From Mycolicibacterium neworleansense (GTDB lineage: Bacteria > Actinomycetota > Actinomycetes > Mycobacteriales > Mycobacteriaceae), in contig NZ_CWKH01000003.1 in NCBI RefSeq assembly GCF_001245615.1, positions 1,138,572 through 1,202,571 on the forward strand: DNA of 64,000 nucleotides. The letters run 5' to 3'. Position 1 is the stretch's first letter; each line of letters opens with the position of its first letter. The position numbers and the translations under genes are program-made. Below the pieces are notes generated by a model that had not been told where the DNA came from, made no database searches, and saw only the letters and a list, made by a program, of their open reading frames with translations. Shown here one piece after another: positions 57,681 to 64,000 of this stretch.

Positions 57681-59204
57681 TCAGCTACTGTGACGACGAA
57701 CAATCGGGAACAAAACAGTCTCCCGAATAGACAACCCCGTCAACGCCATCAACAACCGATCGATACCCATTCCGGTACCAGTGGTCGGTGGCATCGCGTA
57801 CTCCAATGCGGCGAGGAAATCGTCGTCGAGAACCATTGCTTCGTCATCGCCTGCGGCGGCGGCGCGAGCCTGGGCTTCGAACCGCTCCCGCTGGATTACC
57901 GGGTCGACGAGTTCGGAATATCCCGTGGCCAGTTCGAAACGCCGAATGTAGAGGTCCCATTTCTCGGTCACGCCCGGAATGCTGCGGTGAGCCCGGGTCA
58001 GCGGTGAGGTCTCCACCGGGAAGTCGCGCACGAACGTCGGCGCCCACAGCTTCTCGCCCACGGAGTGTTCCCAGAGTTCTTCGACCAATTTTCCGTGCCC
58101 ATAGCCACGGTCACGCGGAATCTCAAGCTCGAGCCCCTCGGCAATACGCCACAAGTACTCAACTGATGTGTCGGGCGTGATCTCCTCACCGAGCGCCTCG
58201 GACAACGAAGGATACATTTCCAATGTGTCCCATTGCCCGTCGAGATCGTAGATAGTGCCATCAGGCAATGGCACCTGACGGGTTCCGATCGCCTCGTCGG
58301 CAACTTCTTGAATAAGTTCGCGCGTGACTACCGCGGAATCGTTGTAGTCACCGTAGGCCTGATATGTCTCCAACATCGAGAATTCCGGCGAGTGCGTGGA
58401 ATCGACACCTTCGTTGCGAAAGTTCCGATTCAACTCGAAAACCCGGTCAAATCCACCGACGATGCAACGTTTGAGGAACAGTTCCGGTGCGATGCGCAGG
58501 TACAGATCGACGTCGAGCGCATTGGAATGGGTGATGAACGGCCGGGCCGCGGCCCCGCCGGCCAATGTCTGCAGCATCGGCGTCTCGACCTCGAGGAAAC
58601 CGCGCCGTTCCAGTGCCGAACGCACGGCCCGCACGACGGCGACCCGCTGCCGCGCGATGCTGCGCGCCTCGGGCCGCACGATGAGATCGACGTAGCGCTG
58701 ACGCACTCGGGTTTCTTCGCTCATTTCCTTGTGAGCAACCGGAAGCGGCCGCAATGCCTTGGCCGCCATCTGCCACGAATCGGCGAGCACCGAGAGCTCA
58801 CCGCGCTTGGAGCTGATCACCTCGCCGTGGACGAAGACGATGTCGCCGAGGTCGACGTCGGCCTTCCACGCATCGAGGGACTCCTGGCCCACCTGGGCCA
58901 GGCTGATCATTGCCTGCAACTGGGTGCCGTCGCCCTCCTGCAACGTCGCGAAGCACAACTTGCCGGAATTCCGGGCAAACACCACCCGGCCCGAGACGCC
59001 GACCATCTCGCCGGTCTGGGTGTCGGCGGCCAGGTCCGGGTGGGCGCTGCGAAGCTCGGCAAGCGTGTGCGTGCGCGGGACGGTTACCGGATAGGGCTCG
59101 CGCCCCTCGGCCAGCAGCCGTTCCCGCTTGGCCTGACGAATCCGGAACTGCTCGGGCAGGTCGGCCTGGGACTGGGACGCGTCATCGCGATCGGCTGGGC
59201 TCAC
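57681..59204 (-). CDS. lysS: Lysyl-tRNA synthetase (class II)
   Basis: This 507-residue class II enzyme has an N-terminal OB-fold domain ([16 protein letters not shown]) and a class II catalytic core with motif 2 [11 protein letters not shown] and motif 3 [13 protein letters not shown]. It charges tRNA-Lys. GTG 59204 gives the family-typical length (505 in M. tuberculosis); the open frame extends to 59279. It lies upstream of lsr2 as in other mycobacteria. Confidence 0.96.
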   Translation of the reverse strand: MSPADRDDASQSQADLPEQFRIRQAKRERLLAEGREPYPVTVPRTHTLAELRSAHPDLAADTQTGEMVGVSGRVVFARNSGKLCFATLQEGDGTQLQAMISLAQVGQESLDAWKADVDLGDIVFVHGEVISSKRGELSVLADSWQMAAKALRPLPVAHKEMSEETRVRQRYVDLIVRPEARSIARQRVAVVRAVRSALERRGFLEVETPMLQTLAGGAAARPFITHSNALDVDLYLRIAPELFLKRCIVGGFDRVFELNRNFRNEGVDSTHSPEFSMLETYQAYGDYNDSAVVTRELIQEVADEAIGTRQVPLPDGTIYDLDGQWDTLEMYPSLSEALGEEITPDTSVEYLWRIAEGLELEIPRDRGYGHGKLVEELWEHSVGEKLWAPTFVRDFPVETSPLTRAHRSIPGVTEKWDLYIRRFELATGYSELVDPVIQRERFEAQARAAAAGDDEAMVLDDDFLAALEYAMPPTTGTGMGIDRLLMALTGLSIRETVLFPIVRRHSS

Positions 59205-59227
59205 AGAATGCCAGCTTAAATGAACAC

Positions 59228-60466
59228 GTGAGCGCACAATTGCACGCCGACAAGCTGGCCGCCCTCGACCACGAGCCACTCGACTGGCGGTTCAAGGGCA
59301 TCCCCGCGACCTGGTGGGGGCAGACTGCGGCGCAGGTCAGCTCATCGCGCCCGGCTTTCTTCGACGACGGACCGTCGGGTCCCTCAGGTCCGGTATGCGT
59401 TCTGCGGGAATCCGCGCTTGTGCACAACCTCACAACAATGGCGAATTGGTGTACCGACCGCGGCGTCGAATTGGCGCCGCACGGCAAGACCCATATGGCC
59501 CCGCAGCTGCTGGCCCGCCAATTCGGGGCGGGTGCATGCGCCGTCACCGCCGCGACCATCAGCCAGGTCCGGGTCTTCCGGGCATTCGGTGCCCGCGACG
59601 TGGTGCTGGCCAACGAGGTCGTCGACCTCGCGGGCCTGGCCTGGCTGGCGGCCGAACTCGATGCGGATCCGGACTTTCACGCGGTGTGCTGGGTCGATTC
59701 TCCTGCCGGGGTCGAATTGATGACGGCGGGGCTGGCCGGGGCGCGGCGGCGGCTCGATGTGTGTGTCGAGGTCGGGATGGCCGGTGGCCGGACCGGCTGC
59801 CGCACCGACGCCGAGATCGATGCCGTGGCCCGCGCAGTGGCCGCGAGTCCACGGCTGCGGCTGGTCGGGGTGGCCGGCTATGAGGCGTCCACCGGACAGG
59901 ATGTGAGCCCGGATGCCGTCGACGGGGTGCGGGCCTATCTTCGGGACATGCGGGCCGCGACTGTACGGCTGGCGCATTTGTTCGAGGCCGACACCGTGAT
60001 CGTCACCGCCGGCGGCAGTACCTATCCCGATGCGGTCGCCGACGAACTCGCCGGCGGCTGGCCGGCCGGGATGTCGGTGCGCACGATCCTGCGCAGCGGG
60101 TGCTACCTGACCCACGACAACGGCCTCTATGCCCGGACCTCACCGCTTGAGCTGCGGCCCGCCCTGCAGGTGTGGGCGCAGGTGGCGTCGCGGCCCGAAC
60201 CCGGACTGGCGCTGGTGACGATGGGCCGTCGTGACGTGTCCTTCGATGCCGGGCTGCCGGTGCCGCTGAGCCTGCCAGGCAGTTCGGTGGTCAGACTCAA
60301 CGACCAGCACGCCTTCGTTGAACTGGGCGACGAGGATCAGGCGCCGGTGGGAGCGTGGCTGCCGTTCGGAATCTCGCACCCGTGCACGACGTTCGACAAG
60401 TGGCAGCTGATCCCGGTGCTCGACGACGAAGACCGGGTCATCTCATTGGTGCGGACGTTCTTCTGA
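59228..60466 (+). CDS. PLP-dependent alanine-racemase-fold protein, D-threonine aldolase / D-serine dehydratase-like
   Basis: This 412-residue fold-type III PLP enzyme has the PLP-lysine in [14 protein letters not shown], a VAGYEASTG motif and a C-terminal metal-binding part with [14 protein letters not shown]. The family includes D-threonine aldolase and metal-dependent D-serine dehydratase. The exact substrate is unknown. The start is GTG 59228. It is divergent from lysS and ends directly at coaX. Function in D-amino-acid catabolism is inferred. Confidence 0.85.
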   Translation: MSAQLHADKLAALDHEPLDWRFKGIPATWWGQTAAQVSSSRPAFFDDGPSGPSGPVCVLRESALVHNLTTMANWCTDRGVELAPHGKTHMAPQLLARQFGAGACAVTAATISQVRVFRAFGARDVVLANEVVDLAGLAWLAAELDADPDFHAVCWVDSPAGVELMTAGLAGARRRLDVCVEVGMAGGRTGCRTDAEIDAVARAVAASPRLRLVGVAGYEASTGQDVSPDAVDGVRAYLRDMRAATVRLAHLFEADTVIVTAGGSTYPDAVADELAGGWPAGMSVRTILRSGCYLTHDNGLYARTSPLELRPALQVWAQVASRPEPGLALVTMGRRDVSFDAGLPVPLSLPGSSVVRLNDQHAFVELGDEDQAPVGAWLPFGISHPCTTFDKWQLIPVLDDEDRVISLVRTFF

Positions 60467-61282
60467 TCATCTGGCCGGCTTGAGCCGGCCGCGTTGGCTG
60501 TCGCGGTTGCGCTCGAACACCAGGCGCAGGCCGTCGAGGGTCAGGTGACGGTCGTAGTGCTCGACCGTGCGCAGGTCGGGCAGCACCAACGGTGCGGTGT
60601 AGCCGGTTGCCCCCACCGCCACATCGCTGCCGGAGAAGCCGTCGACGTCCTCGCGGATCCGGTTGACCAGCCCGTCGACCAGTCCGGCAAACCCGAAAAC
60701 CGCACCGGCCTGCATGCATTCGACGGTGTTCTTGCCGATCACCGAGCGTGGACGGGTCAGTTCGACCCGGCGCAGCGCGGCCGAGCGGGCGGCCGCGGCG
60801 TCGGAGGACACCTGCACGCCGGGTGCGATCGCGCCGCCCAGGAACTCCCCCTTGGCCGACACCACGTCGACGCAGATCGACGAGCCGAAGTCGACGATGA
60901 TCGCGGCGGTGCCGTATTTGTGGTAGGCGGCAAGGCAATTCACAATCCGGTCGGCGCCGACCTCCTTGGGGTTGTCGACCAACAGCGGGATGCCGGTACG
61001 CACGCCGGGCTCGATCAGCACATGCGGCACGGCCGGCCAGTACTGCTCGAGCATGAGCCGCACCTCATGCAGCACCGAGGGCACGGTGGACAGCCCGGCA
61101 GCCCCGGTCAGTTCGTCCGCGGCATCACCGATCAGCCCGTCGATGGTGAGCGCCAACTCATCGGCGGTCACCTCGGATTCGGTCCGGATCCGCCACTGCT
61201 GCACCACTTTCGCATGATCACCCGAACCGGAGATCAACCCGACGATGGTGTGGGTGTTACGGACGTCGATGGCGAGCAGCAT
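60467..61282 (-). CDS. coaX: Type III pantothenate kinase CoaX
   Basis: This 271-residue ASKHA-fold protein has an N-terminal phosphate loop (AIDVRNTHT), a second motif [11 protein letters not shown] and GGAIAPGV. It is the Rv3600c ortholog. Type III enzymes phosphorylate pantothenate, but the mycobacterial copy coexists with CoaA and its activity in vivo is uncertain. The start overlaps the panD stop by one base, linking it to pantothenate synthesis. Confidence 0.93.
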   Translation of the reverse strand: MLLAIDVRNTHTIVGLISGSGDHAKVVQQWRIRTESEVTADELALTIDGLIGDAADELTGAAGLSTVPSVLHEVRLMLEQYWPAVPHVLIEPGVRTGIPLLVDNPKEVGADRIVNCLAAYHKYGTAAIIVDFGSSICVDVVSAKGEFLGGAIAPGVQVSSDAAAARSAALRRVELTRPRSVIGKNTVECMQAGAVFGFAGLVDGLVNRIREDVDGFSGSDVAVGATGYTAPLVLPDLRTVEHYDRHLTLDGLRLVFERNRDSQRGRLKPAR

Positions 61283-61698
61283 CAGCGCGGCGACATCAGT
61301 TCGGATGCGTCCTCGGGGACGTACGCGGGGTCATGGCTGTGGTCGCCGAGATCGATCTGCTTGTTCTCGGCGTCCACGAACACGATCCGCGGCTGGTAGG
61401 CGCGGGCCTCGGCATCCTCCATCACTCCGTAGGCGATCAGGATGACCAGATCGCCCGGGTGGATGAGATGCGCTGCGGCACCGTTGATCCCGATCACGCC
61501 GGTGCCACGCTCACCGGTGATGGCATATGTCACCAGCCGGGCACCGTTGTCGATGTCGACGATCGTCACCTGCTCGCCTTCGAGCAGATCGGCCGCCTCC
61601 ATCAGATCGGCGTCGATGGTCACCGAGCCCACGTAGTGCAAGTCGGCCTGCGTCACCGTGGCGCGGTGGATCTTGGATTTGAGCATGGTGCGTTGCAT
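61282..61698 (-). CDS. panD: Aspartate 1-decarboxylase precursor PanD
   Basis: This 138-residue pro-enzyme self-cleaves between Gly24 and Ser25 (HYVGSVTI) to form the pyruvoyl cofactor. It makes beta-alanine for pantothenate. It overlaps panC and coaX by one base each (TGATG/ATGA type). The start matches M. tuberculosis PanD (139 residues). The C-terminal tail follows the usual pattern for the family. Confidence 0.96.
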   Translation of the reverse strand: MQRTMLKSKIHRATVTQADLHYVGSVTIDADLMEAADLLEGEQVTIVDIDNGARLVTYAITGERGTGVIGINGAAAHLIHPGDLVILIAYGVMEDAEARAYQPRIVFVDAENKQIDLGDHSHDPAYVPEDASELMSPR

Positions 61699-62498
61699 CA
61701 GTTCCTCCAGGGCAGTTCATGGTTGTCGCCGTCGCCGACGCGGGGGTGTCCGTCGATGCCCGCGGATGCTCCGATGTCGACGGAGATGTTGTCCAGCAGA
61801 CGAGTTCGGCCCAGCCGGGCGGCGTACTTGCCGGCCAGCAGCGCCGCCGACAGCGCGCCCGCCTGTTCACGCTCGTCGGCGTCGAGATAGCGGTTACGCG
61901 ACGACATCGCCAGGCCGTCGGACTCCCGGACGATGGGAACCCCGACGATCTGCACGTCGATGTTGAGATCGGCGACCATCTGCCGGATCAGGGCCAGTTG
62001 CTGATAGTCCTTCTCACCGAAGAAGGCCCGGTCCGGCCGGACGATCTGGAGCAGCTTGAGCACGACCGTGAGCACCCCGGCGAAATGACCTGGGCGCGAG
62101 GCCCCTTCGAGTTCGCCACCGACCGGTCCGGGCTGCACGCTGGTGCGCGGCCCGTCCGGGTACATCGCCGAACCGGTTGGGGTGAAGGCGATCTCGACCC
62201 CTTCGGCGCGCAGCGCGGCCAGGTCCTCGTCCAACGTGCGCGGGTAGGCGTCGAGATCTTCTCCCGCGCCGAACTGCAGCGGATTGACGAAGATCGACAC
62301 CACCACGACCGCACCGGGAACCCGCTTGGCCGCACGGATCAGCGTCAGGTGACCCTCGTGCAGCGCACCCATGGTGGGTACCAAGGTGACCCGGCGCCCG
62401 CTGGTTCGCAGGGCGCGGGTGACCGCTGCGACATCGGCGGGTGCCGAGTAGACGTTCAGCTCGCCTGCGACGAACTTCGGTGGGTTGCTGTGGGTCAT
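61698..62498 (-). CDS. panC: Pantothenate synthetase PanC with a 43-48 residue internal deletion
   Basis: The frame is open for 266 codons, but M. tuberculosis PanC has 309. The ATP-binding MGALHEGH (residues 43-50), [24 protein letters not shown] and MSSRNRYL are intact. From [11 protein letters not shown] the sequence jumps to [12 protein letters not shown], omitting the segment that normally has a DYLELRD-type strand of the C-terminal lid domain. The reading frame is unbroken. Whether this is a real shortened enzyme, a pseudogene or an assembly collapse is open; the ATG at 62498 overlaps the upstream gene. Confidence 0.85.
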   Translation of the reverse strand: MTHSNPPKFVAGELNVYSAPADVAAVTRALRTSGRRVTLVPTMGALHEGHLTLIRAAKRVPGAVVVVSIFVNPLQFGAGEDLDAYPRTLDEDLAALRAEGVEIAFTPTGSAMYPDGPRTSVQPGPVGGELEGASRPGHFAGVLTVVLKLLQIVRPDRAFFGEKDYQQLALIRQMVADLNIDVQIVGVPIVRESDGLAMSSRNRYLDADEREQAGALSAALLAGKYAARLGRTRLLDNISVDIGASAGIDGHPRVGDGDNHELPWRN

Positions 62499-63463
62499 CC
62501 TTGACTCGTTTCGGGGCTGGTTTCCGGGCCTGTTTCCAAGACTGCGAGCACGCTCGCGGGCGCGTGGGCGCGTTGGGCGGTACGCAGTGAATCGGCCCGA
62601 TACGCCTGGGCCAGTTGGGGATCCAATGCGTGTAGCGCGTCCAGGTGCGCGCCGACGGCGGCCGCGTCGCCGCGGGCAACAGGCCCGGTCAACGCGGCCT
62701 GACCGCGTTGCAGCGCGTTCTCCAGCGCGGCCCGGGCCAGCGGGCCCACCACCCGTTCGGGCAGGCCACCGGGCGCGTCGACGACGAGTTCCTGACCGAG
62801 CAGTTCCTGACCGCGCAGGGAGGCCCGCAGCGTGTCGACCGCGTCGAGCACCAGGGTGACGAGGTGATTGCTGGCATGGGCCAGCGCCGCGTGGTACTGC
62901 GTCCGGGCATGCTCGGGCACCCGGAACGGCTCGCCGCCGATCTCCAGCACGAGCGACTGCCCGATCGCGTAACCGACCTCGTCGGCCGCGGTGATGCCGA
63001 AGCAGGTGTCGGGCAGCCGTGCGATGTCCTCGTCGGAGCCGGTGAACGTCATCGCCGGATGGACGGCCAGCGGGATGCACCCCTGCTCGGTCAGCGGGGC
63101 CAGCACCGCGACCCCGTTCGCGCCGGAGGTGTGCACCACGATCGTGCCGGGCCGGACCACACCGGTGGCGGCCAGGCCGGACACCAGAGACGGCAGCTCG
63201 GCATCCGGGACGGTCAACAACAGGAGTTCCGCCCGTTGCGCCACGTCGGGGACGGGAAGGATCGCGGTCTCGGGCAGCCGGCGCTGCGCCCGCAGCCGCG
63301 ACGCCTCGGAGATCGCGCTGCAGGCCACCACCACGTGCTCGACCTGCTCCAGGGCATAGCCGAGCGCCGTGCCGACCCGGCCGGCCGAAATGATGCCGAC
63401 ACTGAGCCGCGCGGGACGTAATCCCTCAGGAGGGGACCACCCGTTTGCAGGGGGCTGCTCCAT
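62495..63463 (-). CDS. Rossmann-fold DUF2520 protein (Rv3603c), candidate ketopantoate reductase
   Basis: This 322-residue protein has an N-terminal NAD(P)-binding fold ([14 protein letters not shown]), a HPAMTFTG segment and a C-terminal DUF2520 helical domain. It precedes and overlaps panC. Members of this superfamily include PanG, an alternative ketopantoate reductase described in Francisella, so a role in the pantothenate pathway is plausible, but the match to PanG was not tested. ATG 63463 is chosen; the frame extends to 63478. Confidence 0.82.
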   Translation of the reverse strand: MEQPPANGWSPPEGLRPARLSVGIISAGRVGTALGYALEQVEHVVVACSAISEASRLRAQRRLPETAILPVPDVAQRAELLLLTVPDAELPSLVSGLAATGVVRPGTIVVHTSGANGVAVLAPLTEQGCIPLAVHPAMTFTGSDEDIARLPDTCFGITAADEVGYAIGQSLVLEIGGEPFRVPEHARTQYHAALAHASNHLVTLVLDAVDTLRASLRGQELLGQELVVDAPGGLPERVVGPLARAALENALQRGQAALTGPVARGDAAAVGAHLDALHALDPQLAQAYRADSLRTAQRAHAPASVLAVLETGPETSPETSQG

Positions 63464-63543
63464 CGCAGACGACCTCACAGGATGAATAGTTTTCTCGTTC
63501 CAGTCCCGCTTTGCGGGTACCGGACGGTCGTCACGAGACTAGC

Positions 63544-64000
63544 TCACTCCTCGCGGCGCCTGCGACGCCCGCCTTCAGCAGGGGCGGACTGAAACCGTGC
63601 GAGCAGCTCGTTCACGGACTGCCCGTCGGCATGATGCCCGTTCGCCGGCTCGGGCTCGGCTTCGCTGCGGTGCCGCGAGGCCCGCCGCGGCGGCTCCGGC
63701 GGTTGCGACGATTCGGTGGCCAATGCCGGGGAATGTGCAGGCGAGGGCCGACCGGGATCGGCGGTCTCGGCTGCGGCGGAATGCCGGCCGCGGGGTGGCT
63801 CAGGGGCCTGACCTGGCGACATGGCGGGAGCCGGGGTGGGCGCGGGAGTCGGTTCGGGCGCCGGGGCGGATTCGGGGGCCGGAGTTGCCGCGGGCGTCGA
63901 TTCGGGGGCGCGGCGCCTGCCGACGTATTCGGTGGCGGCGCCGTTCTGCGCCACCGGCGCAGCCCAGTTGCTGCCGGGTGCGCCGGCCGGGATCCACTGG
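63544..64000 (-). CDS. Ala/Pro/Arg-rich protein, C-terminal part (Rv3604c-like; 5' end outside window)
   Basis: The last 151 codons of a gene that enters from the right edge. It is low-complexity: Pro/Ala repeats (PAATPAPESAPAPEPTPA) followed by Arg/Glu-rich segments and an RRRR-type end. M. tuberculosis Rv3604c, a transmembrane protein rich in Ala, Arg and Pro, has the same position next to Rv3603c. Any membrane part would lie outside the window. Confidence 0.7.
   Translation of the reverse strand, partial: QWIPAGAPGSNWAAPVAQNGAATEYVGRRRAPESTPAATPAPESAPAPEPTPAPTPAPAMSPGQAPEPPRGRHSAAAETADPGRPSPAHSPALATESSQPPEPPRRASRHRSEAEPEPANGHHADGQSVNELLARFQSAPAEGGRRRRREE

Overview
The window is high-GC actinobacterial DNA from a fast-growing mycobacterium (Mycolicibacterium type). 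The evidence is gene content and order. The right half follows the M. tuberculosis order arsB2-tsnR-cysS-ispF-ispD-carD-lpqE-radA-disA-canB-mutY-mhuD-lpqF-clpC1-lsr2-lysS-coaX-panD-panC. The centre left holds the hsa/kshB/fadE34/kstR cholesterol block. No rRNA, tRNA, insertion sequence, prophage or CRISPR array was recognised.

Layout. 1-4734: the 3' end of an APC permease, then a glycerol-kinase-like FGGY kinase and two FAD oxidoreductases, all joined by 4-base overlaps. 4715-7805: a ferredoxin/P450 pair and a short-chain dehydrogenase around a TetR gene, with a near-identical palindrome in front of both transcription units. 7952-9430: a GjpA-type porin with an iron-box-like site upstream. 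9604-19128: sterol ring degradation (hsaADCB, kshB, fadE34) under KstR, with KstR-type boxes in both divergent promoters. 19132-21045: otsB and a LacI regulator.

21057-37332 is an accessory metal and cofactor island inserted between the lacI gene and the Rv3577-type hydrolase. It holds a ZnuABC zinc importer, a CobW-type zinc GTPase, two AztD-like lipoproteins, bluB, a DUF318/TIGR03943 membrane pair, a BtuFCD-like importer with an FhuF-like protein behind a cobalamin riboswitch, the cysteine-poor ribosomal proteins S18, S14, L33, L28 and L31, and a CobW-like gene of the Mrf type. Four Zur-like palindromes punctuate it, so most of it looks like a zinc-starvation regulon. A second cobalamin riboswitch precedes cbtBA at 54620-56300.

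37348-64000 is mostly conserved core: isoprenoid (ispDF), tRNA charging (cysS, lysS), c-di-AMP and repair (disA, radA, mutY), haem degradation (mhuD) and pantothenate/CoA synthesis (panC, panD, coaX).

The most unusual observation is at about 57360. There the 5' part of lsr2 is joined out of frame to the 3' part of clpC1, removing the Lsr2 DNA-binding domain and the ClpC1 N-terminal and D1 domains. About 4.5 kb away, panC lacks about 45 internal codons in frame. Either these are real deletions, one hitting a gene considered essential, or the assembly is wrong here. The other notable points are regulatory: the Zur, KstR, TetR and IdeR-like sites and the two B12 riboswitches.
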